64,000 bases of DNA from Chrysomallon squamiferum (taxonomy: Eukaryota > Mollusca > Gastropoda > Neomphalida > Peltospiridae): assembly GCA_012295275.1 (NCBI GenBank), contig CM022668.1, positions 3,487,383 to 3,551,382 on the forward strand. The letters are read 5' to 3'. Shown in pieces: positions 49,824 to 61,495 of this stretch (positions are counted from its first letter, which is position 1; the number at the start of each line of letters is the position of its first letter). A model generated the notes under the pieces. The model searched no databases. It was given only the letters and a program-made list of their open reading frames with translations, and had not been told where the DNA came from. The translations under genes and the position numbers were made by a program.

Positions 49824-50339
49824 CACAAATATCAATACTTTGCAGTTCAGCTTTGAGAAAAAAGGAAAAGAAGAAGAAAAGTTTAAAATCTGCAGGTATT
49901 TAGGTTTGCTCTTTCGCTGGAGGGCAGAACGCAGCAACCACAATACTTGTGACTCATGTCAGATCAATAAAATATTTTTATTTAAACACTTCTCTGTAAT
50001 GTGAGATTTAATTAACTGAGTTGTACATAACATATATTAGAAACTCACTCACAAACACACGTACATTCCAGTTCACAGTCATACATACTTTTATCATAAA
50101 TACAGACACACACACACACAGTCACTCACATGCACACACACGCACATATATGTATGCATGTGCAAGTAAAATAATACTTAAGAAAAATAGAAAACACATA
50201 CAACACTCACACAGATATACATGATATGATATGGCATATTTGTGTTGTGTGGTATGGTATGGTGTGGAATGGTATGGTGTAATGTGTGGTATGGTGTGGT
50301 GTGATGTGGTATGGTATGGTGTGAAGTGGTATGCCACGG

Positions 50340-51347
50340 TGTGAAGTGGTATGGTGTGGTATGGTATGGTGTTGTGTGGTATGGTATGGTGTTGTGTGGT
50401 ATGGTATGGAGTGATGTGGTATGGTATGATGTTGTGTGGTATGGTATGGTGTGGTGTGGTATCGTGTGATGTGGTATGGTATGGTGTGATGTGGTATGGT
50501 ATGGTGTGATGTGGTATGGTATGGTATGGTGTGATGTGGTATGCCACGGTGTGAAGTGGAGGGGTATGGTGTGATGTGGTATGGTGTGGTGTGGTATGGT
50601 ATGGTATGATGTGGTATGGTATGGTATGGTGTTGTGTGGAATGGTATGGTGTGGTATGGCATGGTGTGATGTGGTATGGTATGATGTGATGTGGTATGGT
50701 ATGGTGTGATGTGGTATGCCACGGTGTGAAGTGGTGTGATATGGTGTGATGTGGTATGGTATGGTGTTGTGTGGTATGGTATGATGTTGTGTGGTATGGT
50801 ATGGTGTTGTGTGGTATGGTATGGTGTTGTGTGGTATGTGATGTGGTATGGTATGGTGTTGTGTGGTATGGTATGGTGTGGTGTGGTATCGTGTGATGTG
50901 GTATGGTATGGTGTGATGTGGTATGGTATGGTGTTGTGTGGTATGGTATGATGGTGTGGTATGGTATGGTGTTGTGTGGTATGGTATGGTGTTGTGTGGT
51001 ATGGTATGGAGTGATGTGGTATGGTATGATGTTGTGTGGTATGGTATGGTATGGTGTGGTGTGGTATCGTGTGATGTGGTATGGTATGGTGTGATGTGGT
51101 ATGGTATGGTGTGATGTGGTATGGTATGGTATGGTGTGATGTGGTATGCCACGGTGTGAAGTGGAGGGTATATGGTGTGATGTGGTATGGTGTGGTGTGG
51201 TATGGTATGGTATGATGTGGTATGGTATGGTATGGTGTTGTGTGGAATGGTATGGTGTGGTATGGCATGGTGTGATGTGGTATGGTATGATGTGATGTGG
51301 TATGGTATGGTGTGATGTGGTATGCCACGGTGTGAAGTGTGTGGGAT
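50340..51347. repeat. 605-bp higher-order repeat inside the satellite
   Basis: Markers repeat with displacement 600-606: TATCGTGTGATG at 50459 and 51064, TGCCACGGTGTGAAGTGGAG at 50542 and 51147, and the next TGCCACGG at 50717 and 51323. The two copies differ by only a few bases and small indels. Confidence 0.85.
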
Positions 51348-52149
51348 GGTATGATGTGGTATGGTGTGGTGTGGTATGATATGGTATGATGTGGTGTGGT
51401 ATGATATGGGTGGTGTGGTATGGTGTGGTATGGTGTTGTGTGGAATGGTATGGTGTGGTATGGTGTTGTGTGGAATGGTATGGTGTGGTATGGTGTTGTG
51501 TGGAATGGTATGGTGTGGTATGGTATGGTGTGATGTGGTTTGCCACAGTGTGGTAGTGGTGTGGTATGGTGTTGTGTGGAATGGTATGGTGTGGTATGCC
51601 ACAGTGTGAAATGGTGTGGTATGGTGTGATGTGGTATGGTGTGGTGTGGTATGGTATGGTATGATGTGGTATGGTATGGTATGGTGTTGTGTGGAATGGT
51701 ATGGTGTGGTATGGTGTTGTGTGGGAATGGTATGGTGTGGTATGCCACAGTGTGAAATGGTATGGTGTTGTGTGGTATGGTATGGTGTGGTATGGTATGG
51801 TGTTGTGTGGTATGGTATGGTGTTGTGTGGTCTGGTATGGTGCGATGTGGTATGCCACAGTGTGTGAAGTGGTGTGGTATGGTGTGATGTAGTATGGTAT
51901 GGTGTGGTATGGTATGGTGTAATGTGGTATGGTATGGTGTGATGTGGTATGCCACAGTGTGAAATGGTGTGGTATGGTGTGATGTGGTATGGTATGGTGT
52001 TGTGTGGTATGGTATGGTGTGGTATGGTATGGTGTGATGTGGAATGGTATGGTGTTGTGTGGTATGGTATGTGTGTGGTATGGTATGGTCTTGTGTGGTA
52101 TACCACAGTGTGAAATGGTATGGTATGGTATGGTGTGGTATGGTATGGT

Positions 52150-54100
52150 GTTGTGTTGTATGGTATGGTGTGAAGTGGTATGGTGTGATGTGGTATGGTG
52201 TGGTGTGGTATGGTATGGTGTGATGTGTGGTGTGGTATGGTGTTGTGTGGTATGGTATAAAGTGGTATGGTATGGTGTGGTATGGTATGGTCTTGTGTGG
52301 TATGCCATGGTATGGTACAGTGTGATATGGTGATGTGTGGTGTGGTATGGTGTTGTGTGGTATGCCACGGTATAAGTGGTATGGTATGGTGTGGTATGGT
52401 ATGGTGTTGTGTGGTATGCCATGGTATGGTACGGTGTGATATGGTGATATGTGGTATGGTATGGTGTTGTGTGGTATGCCACAGTGTAAGTGGTATGGTG
52501 TGGTATGGTGATATGTGGTGTGGTATGGTGTTGTGTGGTATGCCACGGTGTGGTGTGGTATGGTGTTTGTGTGGTATGGTGTGGTGTGGTATGGTATGGT
52601 GTTTGTGTGATATGGTGATGGTATGGTGTTGTGTGGTATGCCACGGTGTAAGTGGTATGGTGTGCTATGGTATGGTGTTGTGTGGTATGCCACAGTGTGA
52701 TGTGGTATGGTATGGTGTTGTGTGGTATGCCATGGTGTGATATGGTATGGTGATGTGTGGTATGGTATGATGTTGTGTGGTATGGTGTGGTATGGTGATA
52801 TGTGGTATGCCATGGTATGGTACAGTGTGATATGGTGATGTGTGGTGTGGTATGGTGTTGTGTGGTATGCCACGGTGTAAGTGGTATGGTGTGGTATGGT
52901 GTTGTGTGGTATGCCACGGTGTGGTGTGGTATGGTGTTGTGTGGTATGGTGTTGTGTGGTATGGTGTGGTGTGGTATGCCATGGTGTGATGTGTGGTGTG
53001 GTATGGTGTTGTGTGGTATGCCACGGTGTAAAGTGGTATGGTGTGGTATGGTGATATGTGGTGTGGTATGGTGTTGTGTGGTATGCCACGGTGTGGTGTG
53101 GTATGGTGTTGTGTGGTATGGTGTGATGTGGTATGGTGTGGTGTGGTATATGGTGTGATGTGTGGTGTGGTATGGTGTTGTGTGGTATGCCACGGTATAA
53201 GTGGTATGGTATGGTGTGGTATGGTATGGTCTTGTGTGGTATGCCATGGTATGGTACGGTGTGATATGGTGATGTGTGGTGTGGTATGGTGTTGTGTGGT
53301 ATGCCACGGTATAAGTGGTATGGTATGGTGTGGTATGGTATGGTGTTGTGTGGTATGCCATGGTATGGTACAGTGTGATATGGTGATATGTGGTATGGTA
53401 TGGTGTTGTGTGGTATGCCACGGTGTAAGTGGTATGGTGTGGTATGGTGATATGTGGTGTGGTATGGTGTTGTGTGGTATGCCACGGTGTGGTGTGGTAT
53501 GGTGTTGTGTGGTATGGTGTGGTGTGGTATGGTATGGTGTTGTGTGATATGGTGATGTGTGGTGTTGTGTGGTATGCCACGGTGTAAGTGGTATGGTGTG
53601 CTATGGTATGGTGTTGTGTGGTATGCCACAGTGTGTGTGGTATGGTATGGTGTTGTGTGGTATGCCATGGTGTGATATGGTATGGTGATGTGTGGTATGG
53701 TATGATGTTGTGTGGTATGGTGTGGTATGGTGATATGTGGTATGCCATGGTATGGTACAGTGTGATATGGTGATGTGTGGTGTGGTATGGTGTTGTGTGG
53801 TATGCCACGGTGTAAGTGGTATGGTGTGGTATGGTGTTGTGTGGTATGCCATGGTGTGGTGTGGTATGGTGTTGTGTGGTATGGTGTTGTGTGGTATGGT
53901 GTGGTGTGGTATGCCATGGTGTGATGTGTGGTGTGGTATGGTGTTGTGTGGTATGCCACGGTGTAAGTGGTATGGTGTGGTATGGTGATGTGTGGTGTGG
54001 TATGGTGTTGTGTGGTATGCCACGGTGTGGTAATGGTATGGTGTTGTGTGGTATGGTGTGATGTGGTATGGTGTGGTGTGGTATGGTGTTGTGTGGTATG
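52150..54100. repeat. About 937-bp higher-order repeat inside the satellite
   Basis: The rare variant TCTTGTGTGG occurs at 52291 and 53230, CTATGGTATGG at 52665 and 53601, and CATGGTGTGATATGG at 52731 and 53666, giving displacements of 935-939. A partial third copy begins near 54191. Confidence 0.8.
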
Positions 54101-55676
54101 CCATGTGTAGTGGTATGGTGTGTGGTATGGTATGGTGTTGTGTGGTATGCCACAGTGTGATGTGGTGTGGTATGGTGTTGTGTGGTATGCCATGGTGTGA
54201 TATGGTATGGTGATGTGTGGTATGGTATGATGTTGTGTGGTATGGTGATGGTGTGGTATGGTATGATGTGTGGTATGGTATGGTATGGTGATGTGTGGTA
54301 TGGTATGATGTGTGGTATGGTATGGTATGGTGATGTGTGGTATGGTATGATGTTGTGTGGTATGGTATGGTATGGTGTTGTGTGGTATGGTATGATGTTG
54401 TGTGGTATGCTATGGTGTTGTGTGGTATGCCATGGTGTGATATGGTATGGTGATGTGTGGTATGGTATGATGTTGTGTCGTATGGTGTGGTATGGTGATG
54501 TGTGGTATGGTATGATGTTGTGTGGTATGGTATGATGTTGTGTGGTATGCCATGGTGTGATATGGTATGGTATGATGTTGTGTGGTATGCTATGGTGTTG
54601 TGTGGTATGCCATGGTGTGATATGGTATGGTGATGTGTGGTATGGTGTGTGTATGGTGATGTGTGGTGTGGTATGGTGTTGTGTGGTATGCCACAGTGTA
54701 AGTGGTATGGTGTGGTATGGTGATGTGTGGTATGGTGTGGTATGGTGTTGTGTGGTATGGTATGATGTTGTGTGGTATGGTGTGGTATGGTGATGTGTGG
54801 TGTGGTATGGTGTTGTGTGGTATGGTATGGTATGGTGTGGTATGGTGATGTGTGGTGTGGTATGGTATTGTGTGGTATGCCACGGTGTAAGTGGTATGGT
54901 ATGGTGTGGTATGGTGTTGTGTGGTGTGCCATGGTGTTGTGTGGTATGCCACGGTGTAAGTGGTATGGTGTTGAGTGGTATGCCATGGTGTGATGTGGTA
55001 TGGTATGGTGTTGTGTGGTATGTCATGGTGTGATGTGGTATGGTATGGTGATATGTGGTATGGTATGGTGTAAGTGGTATGGTATGGTGTGATAAGGTAT
55101 GGTGTTGTATGGTATTCCATGATGTGAAGTGTTATGGTATAGTGTGGGATGCCATGGTGTGATGTGGTATGGTATGGTGATATGTGGTATGGTATGGTGT
55201 GTTTTGTGGTATGCCATGGTGATGTGTGGTATGCCACGGTGTAAGTGGTATGGTATGGTATGGTGTTCTGTGGTATGCCATAGTGTTGTGTGGTATGCCA
55301 CGGTGTGAAGTGGTGTGGTATGGTGTTGTGTGGTATGGTATGGTATGGTGTTGTGTGGTATGGGATAGTGTTGTGTGGTATGCCACGGTGTAAGTGGTAT
55401 GGGATAGCATACTGAGGGAAGGTGAATGATGTGTGATGTGGTGTAGTGTGATTGGTGTGGCATGGTGTGGTATGATTAGAACTGATAGAATATATGGTAT
55501 GATTAGACCTGATAGAATGTATGGTATGGTAGGCAGGAAAATATGTTGTCGAGTTCTAATGACAGACACAAAGGGGAGAAAAAATATTAAAATTATTCCA
55601 AATAATTACTAACTGTATCTTTAATACATCTACGTGACAGACAGCAATCGAACACTTTAACCACCAAACACTTGAG

Positions 55677-55725
55677 AAAAAAAAAAAAATGAAAAAAAAA
55701 AAAAAAAAAAATAAAATGAAAAAAT
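55677..55725. repeat. A-rich tract
   Basis: Two poly(A) runs of 13 and about 19 bases separated by TG, followed by AAAAT units. Confidence 0.9.
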
Positions 55726-56012
55726 AAAATGGCGCTGAAATGAATCAGTGATTTTATTAAATCCCTTTTGGCTCACTTTAAAAATGAGTTATAATTCGAG
55801 ATAACAGTGGCGCAGTGAAATTAAACTGAACAGTGAAGCTGAACTCTTGCTAAAAATTGCTAAATCATTAAATTTCGTTTGGTCATCTGTAAATTTAATA
55901 TGCCATGTGACAACGTCGTCAACACTGTGGTAGCGGACACATCGGCGTTGTTGCACTCGTTGTGGCTGATGTTGTTCGTATAAACACGGTAACTAAACAC
56001 AGTCGTTGCTAC

Positions 56013-56205
56013 CTGTTGTGTTGACAGTGTCGACAGTTCGAAGACGACCAAATCCATAAACAAACACATCAGCTCGCCGATCTATACGTACAAAGCAGCT
56101 TTTGTTGAGTACGCAAACACGACGATGTAACACTGCATTTGTAGAGGCTGTGGACGTTGTATCATCGCCATCGTTGACATTTATCACGGGGTTTTGCATC
56201 AACAT
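56013..56205 (-). CDS. Candidate coding exon, gene unknown
   Basis: On the minus strand an ATG at 56205 opens 64 codons plus one base (MLMQNPVINVNDGDDTTSTA through RRADVFVYGFGRLRTVDTVN) up to a good donor (AACAG then GTAGCA at 56012). A weak acceptor (CATGTTTTAG) ends three bases before the ATG, at 56209. The block is much GC- and CpG-richer than its flanks and has mixed codon use rather than low complexity. I do not recognise the protein. It could equally be part of a GC-rich dispersed repeat. The opposite reading frames are also partly open. Confidence 0.27.
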
Positions 56206-56209
56206 CGGC

Positions 56210-56875
56210 TAAAACATGGGAATTAAAAATAGCTCCAGCAGTTCTTTTAACAATGAACTCCGACACGAACAAGTAAAGTTTTCTTTATTCTTTATTTTTT
56301 TGTTTTTATTTTATTTTTATATACACCTCCTGAGATACCATGTAAGCCATTGCAAAAAAAAGTTCAAATCTGCAACATCTGAAATATTTTTAGTTTCATA
56401 ATTTGATTAACTGAAATCAAATGAAAACAACAAACAAAAGAGTACAACTAAATAACAACAGTAATAACAAAAAACAATCAAATAAATAGAGAATAAAAAT
56501 TAAAGAAAACTAGAAAAACAACACTAAATTAAAATATTAAGTCCCCCTTGCCCACAAAAGAACCCCTCCAACAAAAGAAAAGCAAAAACACTTCCATATA
56601 CGTGCAAACTTTCAAAAACAGTAAAACGTATTTTTAATCTCATTATCAGTTTTAGTAGATAAATAACCTATTTTCTTAATCACTAATTAAATAGTTGGTA
56701 ATATAAATAAAATTTTGTATAAAAGGGAAATAAAGTGAAGACACGTTTGAGTGAATGTTTTATAAACAGGATGTGTTAATTATAAACTCACCTGAAGTCA
56801 GTTTATCTGACAGGTGTTCATCTTCGATACAGAGTAATCATCTCGTTCTGTTACTTCCTTTATCATTTTTGCTTA
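56210..56875. other. AT-rich stretch, no gene seen
   Basis: A-rich non-coding sequence. Nothing beyond short chance frames. Confidence 0.45.
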
Positions 56876-56876
56876 C

Positions 56877-56963
<87 letters not shown>

Positions 56964-57045
56964 CAGTATTGTAACAGTAGTAAGAGTGGCAGTATTGGTG
57001 GTAGTAGTAACAGTAGTAGTAGTAATAGTGATAGTATATAGTTGT
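56876..57045. repeat. (ATT)n-(AGT)n compound tract
   Basis: About 16 ATT units followed by about 12 AGT units and a degenerate AGT tail. It translates as a spurious Ile/Ser/Val run. Confidence 0.95.
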
Positions 57046-58201
57046 TGGAAATATTTCCCTATTTAATGAAACTAATTATTTTATCATAACAATTTTGTCA
57101 ATGTCATTTTACTTGATAACTTTAATAATCATTATATCACACCTTGTTAAAAGGTCATTTTACCAAACAGTTTAAAAAATATTCTTTTTAAAGGTTATTT
57201 TATTAGACAAATATTTGATTTGTCACCTGTGTTCCTGTGTAAAATAATTTAAACATTCCTAATTAAAAGGTCAGCTATAATTATGTATATATTTTTAAAA
57301 AGCCTGTATTATTAAAAAGCTACTTTACCAGAAGCTTAAAAAGATTCATTTCATATAAAAGGTGACGGATTTTTACCAGACATTAAATGCATACATGATT
57401 TCACCATCATTATTACTTAACATCTTTATTAGTAAAATCTCTTTATCGTGTCATTTCAAAAGAGAATTTCCCCACAAACACCCCACTGTTTGCACCTCGC
57501 AGCTGGCTGAAAAAGAGCTGGTACTGTTTACCAGTGTCTGACTGTATCACAGCGACATTTACGATTAAAATGATTCTCACTGGTATTGGAAAGTAGATCA
57601 TCTCTTGAAATTTTGATTTATTACCAGGAGAGACGTCATTTACTGTCTAGTGTGAATCACATTAATTCTTTTCTTGAAATGCTTACATGACTCAGAAAAT
57701 ATTGCTTACAAAATTATGACTAAAAAAAAATTTTATTTTATAATATACATACAAAAAATAAAAATAAATATATAAACAAATAATAAGCCTTTAAATTTAC
57801 AATAAAAAAGAATGAAAAAATGCAAAGTTTATGAATTCTAAAAGGAATTTGTTACAGAAGGGATAAAGACAAGAAATCTTTCTGGTATAATATGTATTTA
57901 CAAAAAAACGGAGAAAAATAAAAACAGTAAGAAAAAATGGAAATATTTAAAAATAAATCTTTGAAGTCACCTCACAGTGATTTTTTATTCTTTTTCAAAT
58001 TCTCTTTTATGTTTTTGTTGATATTAATACCTTTGTGAAAACAGTTTTATGAAAGTATTACACCTGTTTGGACTTAGTAAATCAGACAGATTTTTGTTGT
58101 TGTTGTTGTTTGTGCTGTATGGCAGTGTGTATGTCTGTAAATGTATGCATCTCTGTGTGTGTGTGTGTTCGTGCGTGTGTGTTCCTTTCACTAACCGTAA
58201 C

Positions 58202-58202
<1 letters not shown>
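57046..58202. other. AT-rich stretch, no gene seen
   Basis: No domain, splice structure or RNA gene recognised. Confidence 0.45.

Positions 58203-58280
<78 letters not shown>
58203..58280. repeat. (CT)n microsatellite, about 78 bp
   Basis: Uninterrupted CT tract. Confidence 0.98.
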
Positions 58281-58283
<3 letters not shown>

Positions 58284-58381
58284 TTAAATTTTATAAATCA
58301 GTAAAAAAATGTTTTCTTTTTTCCAGCCTTCTCAATTTTAACACGTTTGATAACCGGGAAAACTGTTATTATATATTTTTT

Positions 58382-58492
58382 CAATGATAATAATTAACAG
58401 AACCTGCACGGGATTACAATACTGAAATACAAAGTTGAGTGTAGTTTCATGTTTGAACGAGTTTGATAGGACATTTTGAAATCAGTGTAAAA
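58382..58492 (+). repeat. Inverted repeat, left copy (111 bp)
   Basis: Matches the reverse complement of 60259-60369 at 110 of 111 positions by eye (one C/T difference in GTAGTTTCAT). It begins CAATGATAATAATTAACAGA and ends CAGTGTAAAA. Confidence 0.95.
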
Positions 58493-60258
58493 CGCAACCA
58501 GTCTAATATACTTAATCCTCTGTGGAAGAAACCTGAGAAGGGGAATTAATCAAAATGGATGACAGTTAACGACCGGCTATTTTACACTGACAAACCTCTC
58601 TTCATAACTTAACACGAGGTGAAATAAAGTCTGTATTTTCATATTGCATAGATATCGTAATTTTATTTTATTTTATATCATTTATTTCATTATTTTAACA
58701 GAATATTAATTCTTAAAGATTATTTTAGACATAAAAAGTACAGATGGACAAACAGTGTGATAGAACAGTGGTATCAAAGCACTGAGTAAACGTATTCAAT
58801 ATCTGGAACTAAACTATGTTTATAACAGTTAATAATGTATCTGGCTAACATGATCTCTACAAGGTGATTTATTTATATAACTTGCTATCTACAGATAATT
58901 TATCTACCTAACTTTATATCTAATGAATGATGTATCTATTTTATTTGATATCCACTGAATGATTTGTAAATAAAACAAATATTTCAAAATATATTTATTT
59001 CAGACTTTCATATTTTCAGCTAAAATTAGTCCGCTGAAGTTTTTGTGTTGATGCTTTCAGTTTCCTCTTTCGTCAGTATTTAAATTTGAGATTAAAGACA
59101 TCTGAAGATCTATGATTCTTCAGAGTAATCAGGAAGCAACATTTCCTCTCAGCTATCACAACAGACTGTATTTAAAATGGAAAAATCTTTCATGATTATC
59201 ATATTTGCTTGTCAGTGTCCAGGTCATTAAGTCTGACTTAGCCATATTTTCACCTTATTATAATAACAGATTTTATTTTTAATCTTTGTTCAGACACAAA
59301 TTTGTTGAAGGTGCAGATTACAGGGGTGGCCGCTGTTCATAATTATAAAATTTGTGTAATGTTGTTCTGTTTATACCGCAAACTTATAATATTTACATAA
59401 TTGGTGCTGGAACTTTTCTAAAGGGTTGTTATGTAGGGGGAGGTGAGGATTGCAGCCCTTCCTGTAGAAATGTGTGTCTCAACAATTAGTTTCTTAAAGA
59501 ATACAACATCGTGATTCAGTCACACAGTGACTATGAGGAGTTCCGCGAGTGTGGGAACGTTTCCATGCAGGTTCTGTCTTACTGGATTAGCTTGGACTGT
59601 AAACACTCGTCTCGTTTCCGCGCTCTCTGTCCACACCTGTGTGTTTTGGCTCCTGTCTCCTTTCATTGGTTCACTTGCGCAGTGATAATGTAGACTTTAG
59701 ATTTTCTTACTTCCTCTTCCTTCTCTAGACAAAGTTTTACTAATCCCAGAAACAAACACATCAGTGTTAAAATGTTGTTATTTCTCTACACACTAGTCAA
59801 TCATTTATCTGTCCACATATTTTCAGTACTTTACAAAACGAAAGAAAAGAAACAAGAAAACGGAAAAATACATAAAAGTTTATTGATTATCAGATCACTG
59901 TATTGAATTTTTCACTTCTTGAGTTGAAATAGCCATAATGTTGGAAACTTTTTTTTGCTACTTTGTAAACCAGTAACTACTACTGCTACTGCTACTATTT
60001 CAGCTACCACTATGACTTACTATTACAACTGTTGCTTCTACTATTTACAACACTATGACAAAAACAACAACATTGTTGATATAATTACTACTACTACTAT
60101 TACAACTACTACTGTTGCTGCTACTATTTCCGATACTGCTAGAGCTGTTGTTGTTATTGGTATTCACTACTATTAAACAGAAGTTTTTAAAAGCCAATAC
60201 AAAATTTAACTCTGAGCTTAGATGTAGTACTGAAGATTTTACATTATCAGACTTTACA
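58493..60258. other. 1.77-kb interval between the inverted repeat copies
   Basis: AT-rich with no coding evidence. It contains a GC-richer patch at 59511-59700, open for 60 codons on the plus strand, with an inverted CCAAT (CATTGGTTC near 59664) that might be promoter DNA. It also contains a hAT-terminus-like CAGGGGTGGCCGCTG at about 59319, and CTA-derived repeats from about 59980. Confidence 0.4.
59975..60175. repeat. Degenerate CTA/CTG trinucleotide repeats
   Basis: Clusters of ACTACTACT and TGCTACTGCTACT separated by unique bases. They resemble the diverged CTA-derived array at 61.5 kb. Confidence 0.8.
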
Positions 60259-60369
60259 TTTTACACTGATTTCAAAATGTCCTATCAAACTCGTTCAAAC
60301 ATAAAACTACACTCAACTTTGTATTTCAGTATTGTAATCCCGTGCAGGTTCTGTTAATTATTATCATTG
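60259..60369 (-). repeat. Inverted repeat, right copy (111 bp)
   Basis: Reverse-complement partner of 58382-58492. No target-site duplication was seen outside either copy. The inner flanks show only faint continued similarity. Confidence 0.95.
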
Positions 60370-61490
60370 TGACTTTAATCAGCTAAAACAAAATGTAACT
60401 TTAATGTGACTTCAGTCAGCTAACACAAGATCTAAAGAGATCTGTAATGTGTATTTGAGAGACTGCGATCTGAAAACAGGATAAAATAAACACATGTAAA
60501 ACACATACAGATACATTATTAAACACACACACACACACACACACACAGTGAACGAACATATAAAAACTCTGAACACACATGCATATATACAAAACAAGAC
60601 AGAAACAGATCATTCTGTATATAAACATGTACTAAATATCCAGTTTACGCTATGTATAATATGTATGTCTATCTGCTCAGTTTTTGTTTAAATGTCCAGT
60701 CTGTAATGTCTGGGTGACCATTTACAAATGCTTACAACATTTATCTACTTGGGAACACACATAATGGGCGTGGTGCAAATTTATATATAAACCATTTGTA
60801 AACACTGTATGGTAAAGAGAATGCAGGCTACTCTCACTCTGTACAGAAAGAAGAAAACATGTCATGATAAATACACAATCTATGATATGGACACACATCA
60901 CCAATTTGTTTGAGTATTAACTGAAGATAAGGATATAAACATGTACAGAATAGGATGAATATGTATTTAATTTTTATATAAAATATAAATAAATAACTAT
61001 AACATAAAATAAACAAATAATTAAAGAAAATATATACATAAAAATAAGTACGTAGTCATTTTCATTAGTAACTAAATGAACTTGTATATATTTGTTTTCC
61101 TTTATGATGTATGAATGTTTAAAACGTTGACCTGTGAAACATGCTTTTATTATTTCAAGTTCAAATTTTGACCAAGGCCACACATTAATAGTTGACATTT
61201 CGTCCACAAATGTGAAAAATCCCTAAAGTAAAAACAAAAAGACCAAAAAACACCTCACAGAGGTGAATGATGATCAAACTAGATTTGATGTGAATTAACT
61301 TTTTCTTATAATATTGGCTTTTGAACATTTTTTTGCTAAAGTATGTCTACAAATACATTTTTCAAAAGGAAATATGATTAAGAAACCTATTGAAAACATT
61401 TTGAAAGAGCAAAATGTTTAAACTGGGATATTGTGAATTTTTTAAATTATTACACACAGATATGAGAGGGTGACTTAAACAAATTACTGC
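60370..61490. other. AT-rich stretch, no gene seen
   Basis: Contains a (CA)n tract at 60522-60547 and no reading frame worth calling. Confidence 0.45.
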
Positions 61491-61495
61491 AGTTT

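Larger units (their letters stand above)
50222..55530 (+). repeat. 5.3-kb G/T-rich pentanucleotide satellite
   Basis: The whole interval is a mosaic of five-base units on the plus strand (GGTAT, GGTGT, GATGT, TTGTG-type) with a rarer box GGTATGCCACGGTGTGAAGT inserted every 50-430 bp. C is almost absent from the plus strand outside the GCC box. Because the unit is five bases and the complementary strand lacks stop triplets, all three minus frames stay open, giving predicted frames of 1634, 1328 and 642 codons full of His-Thr-Pro-Tyr. Three simultaneous open frames are the signature of a stop-free repeat rather than a gene. Larger higher-order units (about 605 bp and 937 bp) are present inside. 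The array decays at its right edge, where GATAGAATATATGGTATGAT units end near 55530. Confidence 0.97.

Noticed and set aside
50122-55026. A 1634-codon minus-strand ORF and its 1328- and 642-codon companions in the other frames
   Set aside because: All three minus frames are open because the DNA is a stop-free pentanucleotide repeat. The proteins are only cycling His/Thr/Pro/Tyr/Ile units with no start context or codon bias.
50222-55530. Telomere or subtelomere
   Set aside because: G/T-rich, but no TTAGGG-type unit. The array is flanked on both sides by ordinary sequence and by transposon fragments.
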